NCBI GenBank assembly: GCA_964017155.1
Contig: OZ024856.1
Coordinates: 41,046,770-41,110,769 of the forward strand
Direction of reading: 5' to 3'
DNA length: 64,000 nt
DNA from: Oasisia sp. SBJ-2009
Taxonomy: Eukaryota; Annelida; Polychaeta; Sabellida; Siboglinidae
The translations under genes were made by a program, and so were the position numbers. Of the stretch, positions 21,755-33,484 are shown piece after piece. The notes beneath the pieces are model-generated. The model made no database searches, was not told the origin of the DNA, and saw only the letters and a list, made by a program, of their open reading frames with translations. Position 1 is the stretch's first letter. The number at the start of each line of letters is the position of its first letter.

Positions 21755-24140
21755 TTTCACTCATTGTCAAATGACTGACCCGCGTCGCCAGTCTTCACAT
21801 CATCGCGCCCGGTCGGTCGGTAATGCTGCCAGAAGTCGCCGGCTATGGACCATGCGTCTCTGTACCTTCACCTGACGAAGACACCTGAGAAAACAACACA
21901 ACAAAAAGAGCGTTACAATATGCACGGTGACTAAAGACGTTGAAACTAGCAGGCTATATATACTTATACACATATCCACATTCCTTCACCCCACCGGCGT
22001 CAAAGGCATCAATCCCACAGCGATGCGGTCGAGATGACACTAAAGAAATGGCATCTCTTGCTAGCATTCGGCTGCGCCGCGTAATAATGGCGCCAAACCG
22101 GAAGGTGGCGTCATGACAATACGGCAAACGCGGCATTTTCGTTTGTGGCGACGTCAGAATTCAAGATGGCGACGCCGATGATCTAGTCAAACTGGGTGGG
22201 GGGGGGGGGGGGGGCGCTTTCCTGCATCTTTTTCTTCTTTCTTTCAATCGCTGCTCTTGTGCTAGTGTATGTAGTCATCGTGTACACGTATAGGACTACC
22301 GCTGTATTACGGTGCAGTGTCCTGTGCGACATTCTGGTACCTTTTGTGTATGTGACATGGCGTATAGCACCGATTCGATTCAACAATGTCAATCTATGTC
22401 CTTCGATTTTCATGGCAAATATATCAGGCCTGCTGCGTCCGCGCGTATTAAACCCGGGCCGTGTACTTGCCAGTTGGATGCGCTAACCATTACCCTACCC
22501 GCGCCTCTCGTAATGAAGTTTCAAATGTAGGAACAATTGAGGGGGGTTTGCAGTCTACAAACGTGCCTAATTCTGGTCGGAAATGGCACAGAATTCATAT
22601 TCTTTTTTTCATTCACAGTCCACTGTATTTGGCGCCTGGCACTGTTCGACGCGTTGTCGATATGTCAAGCTTTCCACCCACGCGAGTGCAAATAGAAGTT
22701 TGGGCAGTATCTAATTTAGCATTCATACCGTTGAGCTTCACAATACTAAATTCAACGACAGAATTTCAGTTCAAAGCGTTGGCACTCTACTCTCTGCGAT
22801 ATGGAACTCTACAACGTGTTAACGGCGTCGCCACAAGTGCTGTATGCAGGCTGCGCAAAGATTATCTAAAACATTATATGCTATTCAAAACTATTTATAT
22901 TACACGAAATGCTTGAAACAAAAGCTCTAGGCCTACTTGTTGTTAAACGAAAATTAATAAACATCGTCGAAATGTGTGAGGCGGGGTGATACAAGACGTT
23001 CGTTCGCATAAAGATTTACTCTGCAATGTGATACTATTTGTAGGGCATACAGTTTGTGTAGCTTTATACCAATGATTATATGATCCGACCATTGCCTGTT
23101 AGTTGCTTTGTGGTTTCGTTTTCATATTGTACTTGCCAATTTTCTCCTGTTTGGTGCCATGTCTTCCGATTTGATTTCGAAATGTGAGCGACAAAAAAAT
23201 CACAGAACACGACGCGAGAGAAGTGGTGCACCCCACGCAAGTCTAGTATATCATCTCGTAGTTGCCTGGGTAGTTTGGAACAACATTTGCTTTTTCGTAT
23301 GGCACTTCGTCATGACTGTTATGTCTAGCTTTTGACTTTACCTGTTTGTCGGCATAGTGTTCAAGGCATGGCCAAAGATCTCGCCTGTTGGCATTTATAA
23401 CTGTAGCGTATATTAATGTTTCCATGGCAATGTTTCAAAATATGAAGCCGGTCTCGGCCACAAGCTAGATACAAATCTGCGTGCCGAGTAATGTGTGATT
23501 GCAATAAATATTGGTCTCAAAACATCGAATGACCTCCACACTTGTTTCAATAGGAAGACAAATCAATTGTGTACTCGTGATTTACACTACAACAAAGCAC
23601 CTGGCCTACGGCTGCCTTTGCCTTTGCATGCTGCTTCCTAAGCATACTGTTTCCAGTCGAGAGCAGTGCATTGTGATTTCTGTAATGACGCGCAAATAAC
23701 CAAATGGATTGAGTGGGTGTATGTTTGCGTGCGAGAATGTGTGGGACATTCGCGCGAATGGTGCTTGTGCATACCAATGTTGAGATATTTTGTCATTATT
23801 TATTTTGGAATATAACAATAAATGAGCATATCGGTGAGACGCCTAAAACTGGCAGACATCGCTAGACCCAGAGAGCACCACCTGGAGTGGTTACGAGACA
23901 TTATTCGAAATCTAAACCGTCTTCTTTATATCAGTTCTGATCAATCATATAGCGTGAGAACTAGCTAGATCAATCGTCTAAGTAAAACGTTTCGTTTGTT
24001 TCATGAAAACTAATGTCCACTTTTACATAATATCTATGTCAAGCTATCCTTCATTCTCCCGGTGATCGGCCTACATTTTCAATTACATCAACACGTTACA
24101 CTGCACCTGCACAAAGTGGCTGTACTCGATAAACACAAGG
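21755..24140. repeat. Array monomer 1 (L-like, divergent edge copy)
   Basis: 2386 bp. It has the L-specific right-half segment but lacks the 60-bp miniature element (reads GAGATGACACTAAAG). It carries the longest G run in the array (17 G at 22198-22214). About 68 bp are missing near 23784, at a short ATA direct repeat. It is the most divergent complete monomer, as expected at an array edge. Confidence 0.9.
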
Positions 24141-26296
24141 TTTCACTCACTGTCAAATGACTGACCCGCGTCGCCAGTCTTCACATCATCGCGCCCGGTC
24201 GGTCGGTAATGCTGCCAGAAGTCGCCGGCTATGGACCACGCATCTCTGTACCTTCACCCGACGAAGACACCTGAGAAAACAACATAATAAAAAGACCGTT
24301 ACAATATGTACGGTGATTAAAAACGTTGAAACTAGCAGGCTCAATACTTACACATATCCACATTCCTTCACCCCACTGCCGTTAAACGCATCAATCCCAC
24401 AGCGATGCGGTCGAGATTACACTAAAGAAACTGGCATCTCTTGCCAACATTCGGCTGCGCCGCGTAATAATGGCGCCAAACCGGAAGGTGACGTCATGAC
24501 AATACAGCAAACGCGGCATTTTCGTTTGTGGCGACGTCAGAATTCAAGATGGTGACGCCGTTGACCTAGTCAAACTGGGTGGGGGGAGGGCGCTTTCATG
24601 CGGATTTTTCTTCATTCTTTCAATCGCTGCTCTTGCGCTAGTGTATGCAGTCATCATGTACACGTATAGGACTACCGTTTTATTATGGTGCAGTGTGCTT
24701 TGCGTCATTCTGGTACTTTTTATGTATGAGACATGTCAATGACGGTGGCGTATAGCACCGATTAGATTCAACAATGTCAGTCTATGTCTTTCGATTTTCA
24801 TAGCAAATATATCAGGCCTGCTGCGTCCGCGCGTATTAAACCCGGGCCGTGTACTTGCCAGGTGGATGCGCTAACCACTACCCTACCCGCGCCTCTCGTT
24901 ATGAAGTTTCAAATGTAGGAACAATTGAGGGGGGTTTGCAGTCTACAAACGTGCCTAATTCTGGTCGGAAATGGCACAGAATTCATATTCTTGTTCTCAT
25001 TCACAGTCCACTGTACTTGGCGCCTGGCACTCTTCGACGCATTGTCGATGTGTCAAGCTTTCCACCCATGCGAGTGCAAATAGAAGTTTGGGCAGTATCT
25101 AATTTAACATTCATACTGTTGAGCTTCACAAAACAAAATTCAACGACAGAATTTCAGTTCAAAGTGTTGGCACTCTACTCTCTGCGATATGTAACTCTAA
25201 AACGTGTTAACGGCGTCGCCACGAGTGCTGTATGCAGGCTGCGAAAAGTTTATCTAAAACATTATATGCTATTCAAAACTCTTTGTATTACACGAAATGC
25301 TTGTACGCAACGCAATGAAACAAAAGCTCTAGGCCTACCTGTTGTTAAACGAAATACACGTCGTCGAAATGTGTGAGGCGGGGTGATATAAGACGTTCGT
25401 TCGCATAAAGATTTACTCTGCAATATGATACTTTTTGTAGGGTATAGAGTTTGTGTAGGTTTATACCAATGATTATGTGATGCGACCATTGCCTGTTAGT
25501 TGCTTTGTGGTTTCGTTTTCATATTGAACTTGCCAAATGTCTGCTGTTTGGTGCCGCGTTTTACGATTTGATTTCGAAGTGTGAGCGACAAAAACCTCTC
25601 ACAACACGACGCGAGAAAAGCGGTGCTCCCCACGCAAGTCTAGTATATCATCTCGTAGTTGTCTGGGTAGTTTGGAACAACATTTGTTTTTTCGTATAGC
25701 ACTTCGTCATGACTGTTATGTCTTGCCTTTGGCGTTAACTCTTTGTCGGCATAGCGCTCAAGGCATGGCCAAAGATCTGGCCTGTTGGCCAACTGTATTG
25801 AGTGGGTGTATGTCTGCTTGCGAGAATGTGTGTGACATTCGCGCGAATGGTGCTTATGCATACCAATGTTGAGATAGTTTCCTCGGTGCGATCTCGGCCC
25901 CTTATACAAGTTTCGTTTCATGTGCCTTTTTTTACCATCATATTGTGTTATTACTTATTTTGGAATACAACAATTAATGAACATATTCGGTGACACGCCT
26001 AAAACTGGCAGACATCGCTAGACCCAGAGAGCACCATCTGGAGTGGTTACGAGACATTATTCGAAGTCTAAACCATCTTCTTTATATCAGTTCTGATCAA
26101 TCATATAGCGTGACAACTAGCTAGATCAATCGTCTAAGTAAAACGTTTCGTTTGTTTCATGAAAACTAATGTCCACTTTTACATAATATCTATGACAAGC
26201 TATCTTTGATTCTCCCGGTGATCGGCCTACATTTTCAATTACATCAACACGTTATACTGCACTTGCACAAAGTGGCTGTACTCGATAAACACAAGG
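24141..26296. repeat. Array monomer 2 (S1)
   Basis: 2156 bp. S1 markers are ATACAGCAAACG, GTATGCAGTCATC, CTTTGCGTCATTC and GACGGTGGCG. Confidence 0.92.
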
Positions 26297-28812
26297 TTTC
26301 ACTCACTGTCAAATGACTGACCCGCGTCGCCAGTCTTCACATCATCGCGTCCGGTCGGTCGGTAATGCTGCCAGAAGTCGTCGGCTATGGACCATGCGTC
26401 TCTGTACCTTCACCTGGCGAAGACACCTGAGAAAACAACACAATAAAAAGACCGTTACAATATGTACGGTGACTAAAGACGTTGAAACTAGCAGGCTCGA
26501 TACTTACACATATCCACATTCCTTCACCCCACTGGCGTCAAAGGCATCAATCCCACAGCGATGCGGTCGAAATTACACCAAGGATATTATAGCTTCACAA
26601 AGAAGCTATGATATCCTTATGAAGCTATAGAATCCTTGATTACACTAAAGAAACTGGCATCTCTTGCCAACATTCGGCTGCGCCGCGTAATAATGGCGCC
26701 AAACCGGAAGGTGACGTCATGACAATACGACAAACGCGGCATTTTCGTTGGTGGCGACGTCAGAATTCAAGATGGTGACGCCGTTGATGTAGTAAAACTG
26801 GGTGTGGGGGGGGGGCGCTTTCCTGCGTCTTTTTCTTCTTTCTTTCACTCGCTGCTCTTGCACTAGTGTATGTAGTCATCATGTACACGTATAGGACTTA
26901 TGGTGCAGTGTCCTGTGCGACATTCTGGTACTTTGTATGTATGAGACATGTCAATGTGCATGGAGTATAGCACCGATTCGATTCAACAATGTCAGTCTAT
27001 GTCCTTCGATTTTCATAGCAAATATATCAGGCTTGCACCGTCCGCGCGTATTAACCCCGGGCCGTATTACGGCTTGCCAGTTGGATGCGCTAACCACTAC
27101 CCTACCGCGCCTCTCGTAATTGAGTTTCAAATGTAGGAACAATTGAGGGGGGTTTGCAGTCTACAAACGTGCCTAATTCTGGTCTGAAATGGCACAGAAT
27201 TCATATTCTTTTTCTCATTCACAGTCCACTGTACTTGGCGCCTGGCACTCTTCGATGCGTTGTCGATGTGTCAAGCTTTCCACCCACGCGAGTGCAAATA
27301 GAAGTTTGGGCAGTATCTAATTTAAAATTCATACTGTTGAGCTTCACAATACTAAATTCAACGACAGAATTTCAGTTCAAAGTGTTGGCACTCTACTCTC
27401 TGCGATATGGAACTCTACAACGTGTTTACGGCGTCGCCACGAGTGCTGTATGCAGGCTGCGCAAAGATTATCTAAAACATTATATGCTATTCAAAACTAT
27501 TTATATTACACGAAATGCTTGAAACAAAAGCTCTAGGCCTACTTGTTGTTAAACGAAAATTAATAAACATCGTCGAAATGTGTGAGGCGGGGTGATACAA
27601 GACGTTCGTTCGCATAAAGATTTACTCTGCAATGTGATACTATGTGTAGGGCATACAGTTTGTGTAGCTTTATACCAATGATTATATGATCCGACCATTG
27701 CCTGTTAGTTGCTTTGTGGTTTCGTTTTAATATTGTACTTGCCAATTTTCTCCTGTTTGGTGCCATGTCTTCCGATTTGATTTCGAAATGTGAGCGACAA
27801 AAAAATCACAGAACACGACGCGAGAGAAGTGGTGCACCCCACGCAAGTCTAGTATATCATCTCGTAGTTGCCTGGGTAGTTTGGAACAACATTTGCTTTT
27901 TCGTATGGCACTTCGTCATGACTGTTATGTCTAGCTTTTGACTTTACCTGTTTGTCGGCATAGTGTTCAAGGCATGGCCAAAGATCTGGCCTGTTGGCAT
28001 TTATAACTGTAGCGTATATTAATGTTTCCATGGCAATGTTTCAAAATATCAAGCCGGTCTCGGCCACAAGCTAGATACAAATCTGCGTGCCGAGTAATGT
28101 GTGATTGCAATAAATATTGGTCTCAAAACATCGAATGATCTCTACACTTGTTTCAATAGGAAGACAAATCAATTGTGTACTCGTGATTTACACAACAACA
28201 AAGCGCCTGGCCTACAGTTGCCTTTGCCTTTGCATGCTGCTTCCTAAGCACACTGTTTCCAGTCGAGATCAGTGTGTTGGGATTGGTGTAATGACGGGCA
28301 AAGAACCAACTGTATTGAGTGGGTGTATGTTTGCGTGCGAGAATGTGTGGGACATTCGCGCGAATGGTGCTTGTGCATACCAATGTTGAGATAGTTTCCG
28401 CGGTGCGATCTCGGCCCCTTATACAAGTTTCGTTTCATATGCCTTATTTTACCATCATATTTTGTCATTATTTATTTTGGAATATAACAATAAATGAGCA
28501 TATCGGTGAGACGCCTAAAACTGGCAGACATCGCTAGACCCAGAGGGCACCACCTGGAGTGGTTACGAGACATTATTCGAAATCTAAACCGTCTTCTTTA
28601 TATCAGTTCTGATCAATCATATAGCGTGAGAACTAGCTAGATCAATCGTCTAAGTAAAACGTTTCGTTTGTTTCATGAAAACTAATGTCCACTTTTACAT
28701 AATATCTATGTCAAGCTATCCTTCATTCTCCCGGTGATCGGCCTACATTTTCAATTACATCAACACGTTACACTGCACCTGCACAAAGTGGCTGTACACG
28801 ATAAACACAAGG
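26297..28812. repeat. Array monomer 3 (L1)
   Basis: 2516 bp. L1 markers are CGTTGGTGGCGAC, CTTGCACTAGTG, GGCCGTATTACGGCTTGCC and a 10-base G run. It carries the 60-bp miniature element. Nearly identical to 42309-44826. Confidence 0.93.
26579..26638. mobile_element. 60-bp miniature inverted-repeat element (MITE) in L-type left halves
   Basis: It starts CAAGGATATTATAGCTTC, and its last 18 bases are the reverse complement with two mismatches. The middle carries another GAAGCTATGATATCCTT arm, so alternative hairpins are possible. Direct repeats ATTACAC flank it, and S monomers show the uninterrupted GATTACACTAAAG site. Equivalent copies are in the monomers starting at 30969, 35640, 37863, 40086, 42309, 46983, 51642 and 57502. 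The 7-8 bp target duplication and CAAGG tip are compatible with a hAT-type origin (inference). Confidence 0.75.
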
Positions 28813-29126
28813 TTTCACTCACTGTCATATGACTGACCCGCGTCGCCAGTCTTCACATCATCGCGCCCGGTCGGTCGGTAATGCTGCCAGAAGTCGCCGG
28901 CTATGGACCACGCGTCTCTGTACCTTCACCCGACGAAGACACCTGAGAAAACAACATAATAAAAAGACCGTTACAATATGTACGGTGATTAAAAACGTTG
29001 AAACTAGCAGGCTCAATACTTACACATATCCACATTCCTTCACCCCACTGCCGTCAAAGGCATCAATCCCACAGCGATGCGGTCGAGATTACACTAAAGA
29101 AACTGGCATCTCTTGCCAGCATTCGG

Positions 29127-29232
29127 CTGCGCCGCGTAATAATGGCGCCAAACCGGAAGGTGACGTCATGACAATACGGCAAACGCGGCATTTTCGTTTG
29201 TGGCGACGTCAGAATTCAAGATGGCGACGCCG
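29127..29232. promoter_or_regulatory. Promoter-like motif cluster in the reference monomer
   Basis: In about 100 bp there are GGCGCCAAA (E2F-like), ACCGGAAG (ETS) at 29152, a full CRE TGACGTCA at 29161, GACGTCAG at 29205 and CAAGATGGCG (YY1-like) at 29217, in a CpG-rich setting. A pyrimidine-rich stretch (TTTTTCTTCATTCTTTC) follows downstream. The block recurs in all complete monomers; monomer 1 and the hybrid at 51642 have a degraded central CRE (GGCGTCATGAC). Motif resemblance only; no transcript evidence. If active, direction is more likely plus. Confidence 0.45.
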
Positions 29233-29493
29233 TTGACCTAGTCAAACTGGGTGGGGGGAGAGCGCTTTCATGCGGATTTTTCTTCATTCTTTCAATCGCT
29301 GCTCTTGCGCTAGTGTATGTAGTCATCATGTACACGTATACGACTACCGTTTTATTATGGTGCAGTGTGCTGTGCGACATTCTGGTACTTTTAATGTATG
29401 ATACATGTCAATGACCGTGGCGTATAGCACCGATTAGATTCAACAATGTCAGTCTATGTCTTTCGATTTTTATAGCAAATATATCAGGCCTGC

Positions 29494-29565
29494 TGCGTCC
29501 GCGCGTATTAAACCCGGGCCGTGTACTTGCCAGGTGGATGCGCTAACCACTACCCTACCCGCGCC
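29494..29565 (-). ncRNA. tRNA-derived SINE-like segment in the reference monomer
   Basis: Read on the minus strand: GGCGCGGGTAGGGTAGTGGT then TAGCGCATCC, a D-arm/A-box-like sequence, an anticodon-arm-like CTGGCAAG, then CCCGGGTTTAATACGCG, a degenerate B-box (expected GGTTCGANTCC). The same block is in every monomer. L copies read AACTGGCAAGC and GGGGTTAATACG. It looks like the head of a tRNA-derived SINE captured by the ancestral monomer, not a functional tRNA. Confidence 0.5.
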
Positions 29566-30968
29566 TCTCGTTATGAAGTTTCAAATGTAGGAACAATTGA
29601 GGGGGGTTTGCAGTCTACAAACGTGCCTAATTCTGGTCGGAAATGGCACAGAATTCATATTCTTGTTCTCATTCACAGTCCACTGTACTTGGCGCCTGGC
29701 ACTCTTCGACGCGTTGTCGATGTGTCAAGCTTTCCACCCATGCGAGTGCAAATAGAAGTTTGGGCAGTATCTAATTTAACATTCATACTGTTGAGCTTCA
29801 CAAAACAAAATTCAACGACAGAATTTCAGTTCAAAGTGTTGGCACTCTACTCTCTGCGATATGTAACTCTAAAACGTGTTAACGGCGTCGCCACGAGTGC
29901 TGTATGCAGGCTGCGAAAAGTTTATCTAAAACATTATATGCTATTCAAAACTCTTTGTATTACACGAAATGCTTGTACGCAACGCAATGAAACAAAAGCT
30001 CTAGGCCTACCTGTTGTTAAACGAAATACACGTCGTCGAAATGTGTGAGGCGGGGTGATACAAGACGTTCGTTCCCATAAAGATTTACTCTGCAATATGA
30101 TACTTTTTGTAGGGTATAGAGTTTGTGTAGGTTTATACCAATGATTATGTGATGCGACCATTGCCTGTTAGTTGCTTTGTGGTTTCGTTTTCATATTGAA
30201 CTTGCCAAATGTCTGCTGTTTGGTGCCGCGTTTTCCGATTTGATTTCGAAGTGTGAGCGACAAAAACCTCTCAGAACAAGACGCGAGAAAAGCGGTGCTC
30301 CCCACGCAAGTCTAGTATATCATCTCGTAGTTTTCTGGGTAGTTTGGAACAACATTTGTTTTTTCGTATAGCACTTCGTCATGACTGTTATGTCTTGCCT
30401 TTGGCGTTAACTCTTTGTCGGCATAGCGCTCAAGGCATGGCCAAAGATCTGGCCTGTTGGCCAAATGTATTGAGTGGGTGTATGTCTGCTTGCGAGAATG
30501 TGTGTGACATTCGCGCGAATGGTGCTTATGCATACCAATGTTGAGATAGTTTCCTCGGTGCGATCTCGGCCCCTTATACAAGTTTCGTTTCATGTGCCTT
30601 TTTTTACCATCATATTGTGTTATTACTTATTTTGGAATACAACAATTAATGAACATATTCGGTGACACGCCTAAAACTGGCAGACATCGCTAGACCCAGA
30701 GAGCACCATCTGGAGTGGTTACGAGACATTATTCGAAGTCTAAACCATCTTCTTTATATCAGTTCTGATCAATCATATAGCGTGACAACTAGCTAGATCA
30801 ATCGTCTAAGTAAAACGTTTCGTTTGTTTCATGAAAACTAATGTCCACTTTTACATAATATCTATGACAAGCTATCTTTGATTCTCCCGGTGATCGGCCT
30901 ACATTTTTAATTACATCAACACGTTATACTGCACTTGCACAAAGTGGCTGTACTCGATAAACACAAGG

Positions 30969-33484
30969 TTTCACTCACTGTCAAATGACTGACCCGCGTC
31001 GCCAGTCTTCACATCATCGCGTCCGGTCGGTCGGTAATGCTGCCAGAAGTCGTCGGCTATGGACCATGCTTCTCTGTACCTTCACCTGGCGAAGACACCT
31101 GAGAAAACAACACAATAAAAAGACCGTTACAATATGTACGGTGACTAAAGACGTTGAAACTAGCAGGCTCGATACTTACACATATCCACATTCCTTCACC
31201 CCACTGGCGTCAAAGGCATCAATCCCACAGCGATGCGGTTGAAATTACACCAAGGATATTATAGCTTCACAAAGAAGCTATGATATCCTTATGAAGCTAT
31301 AGAATCCTTGATTACACTAAAGAAACTGGCATCTCTTGCCAACATTCGGCTGCGCCGCGTAATAATGGCGCCAAACCGGAAGGTGACGTCATGACAATAC
31401 GACAAACGCGGCATTTTCGTTTGTGGCGACGTCAGAATTCAAGATGGTGACGCCGTTGATGTAGTAAAACTGGGTGTGTGGGGGGGGGGGGCGCTTTCCT
31501 GCGTCTTTTTCTTCTTTCTTTCACTCGCTGCTCTTGCGCTAGTGTATGTAGTCATCGTGTACACGTATAGGACTTATGGTGCAGTGTCCTGTGCGACATT
31601 CTGATACTTTGTATGTATGAGACATGTCAATGTGCATGGAGTATAGCACCGATTCGATTCAACAATGTCAGTCTATGTCCTTCGATTTTCATAGCAAATA
31701 TATCAGGCTTGCACCGTCCGCGCGTATTAACCCCGGGCCGTATGCTTGCCAGTTGGATGCGCTAACCACTACCCTACCGCGCCTCTCGTAATTGAGTTTC
31801 AAATGTAGGAACAATTGAGGGGGGTTTGCAGTCTACAAACGTGCCTAATTCTCGTCAGAAATGGCACAGAATTCATATTCTTTTTCTCATTCACAGTCCA
31901 CTGTACTTGGCGCCTGGCACTCTTCGATGCGTTGTCGATGTGTCATGCTTTCCACCCACGCGAGTGCAAATAGAAGTTTGGGCAGTATCTAATTTAACAT
32001 TCATACTGTTAAGCTTCACAATACTAAATTCAACGACAGAATTTCAGTTCAAAGTGTTGGCACTCTACTCTCTGCGATATGGAACTCTACAACGTGTTTA
32101 CGGCGTCGCCACGAGTGCTGTATGCAGGCTGCGCAAAGATTATCTAAAACATTATATGCTATTCAAAACTATTTATATTACACGAAATGCTTGAAACAAA
32201 AGCTCTAGGCCTACTTGTTGTTAAACGAAAATTAATAAACATCGTCGAAATGTGTGAGGCGGGGTGATACAAGACGTTCGTTCGCATAAAGATTTACTCT
32301 GCAATGTGATACTATGTGTAGGGCATACAGTTTGTGTAGCTTTATACCAATGATTATATGATCCGACCATTGCCTGTTAGTTGCTTTGTGGTTTCGTTTT
32401 AATATTGTACTTGCCAATTTTCTCCTGTTTGGTGCCATGTCTTCCGATTTGATTTCGAAATGTGAGCGACAAAAAAATCACAGAACACGACGCGAGAGAA
32501 GTGGTGCACCCCACGCAAGTCTAGTATATCATCTCGTAGTTGCCTGGGTAGTTTGGAACAACATTTGCTTTTTCGTATGGCACTTCGTCATGACTGTTAT
32601 GTCTAGGTTTTGACTTTACCTGTTTGTCGGCATAGTGTTCAAGGCATGGCCAAAGATCTGGCCTGTTGGCATTTATAACTGTAGCGTATATTAATGTTTC
32701 CATGGCAATGTTTCAAAATATGAAGCCGGTCTCGGCCACAAGCTAGATACAAATCTGCGTGCCGAGTAATGTGTGATTGCAATAAATATTGGTCTCAAAA
32801 CATCGAATGATCTCTACACTTGTTTCAATAGGAAGACAAATCAATTGTGTACTCGTGATTTACACAACAACAAAGCGCCTGGCCTACAGTTGCCTTTGCC
32901 TTTGCATGCTGCTTCCTAAGCACACTGTTTCCAGTCGAGATCAGTGTGTTGGGATTGGTGTAACGACGGGCAAAGAACCAACTGTATTGAGTGGGTGTAT
33001 GTTTGCGTGCGAGAATGTGTGGGACATTCGCGCGAATGGTGCTTGTGCATACCAATGTTGAGATAGTTTCCGCGGTGCGATCTCGGCCCGTTATACAAGT
33101 TTCGTTTCATATGCCTTATTTTACCATCATATTTTGTCATTATTTATTTTGGAATATAACAATAAATGAGCATATCGGTGAGACGCCTAAAACTGGCAGA
33201 CATCGCTAGACCCAGAGAGCACCACCTGGAGTGGCTACGAGACATTATTCGAAATCTAAACCGTCTTCTTTATATCAGTTCTGATCAATCATGTAGCGTG
33301 AGAACTAGCTAGATCAATCGTCTAAGTAAAACGTTTCGTTTGTTTCATGAAAACTAATGTCCACTTTTACATAATATCTATGTCAAGCTATCCTTCATTC
33401 TCCCGGTGATCGGCCTACATTTTCAATTACATCAACACGTTACACTGCACCTGCACAAAGTGGCTGTACTCGATAAACACAAGG
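30969..33484. repeat. Array monomer 5 (L2)
   Basis: 2516 bp. L2 markers are CCATGCTTCTCTG, GCGGTTGAAATT, ATTCTGATAC, GTGTCATGCTTTCC and GTCTAGGTTTTGAC. Nearly identical to 46983-49485. Confidence 0.93.

Larger units (their letters stand above)
28813..30968. repeat. Array monomer 4 (S2), used here as reference unit
   Basis: 2156 bp. S2 markers are ATACGGCAAACG, GTATACGACTACCG, CTCAGAACAAGACG and GTAGTTTTCTGGG. Nearly identical to 44827-46982. Confidence 0.93.

Noticed and set aside
28829..29236. 135-codon arginine-rich ORF beginning MTDPRRQ in many monomers
   Set aside because: It has no recognisable domain, it is disrupted in several monomers, and it runs through the promoter-like block.
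30177..30371. 64-75 codon hydrophobic ORF (MWFRF...) present in nearly all monomers
   Set aside because: It is conserved only because the whole DNA unit is; it differs in length between S and L and matches no family known to me.
30312..30593. 93-codon minus-strand ORF (MKRNLYKG...) in S monomers
   Set aside because: It overlaps the plus-strand frames, is absent from L units, and has no motif.
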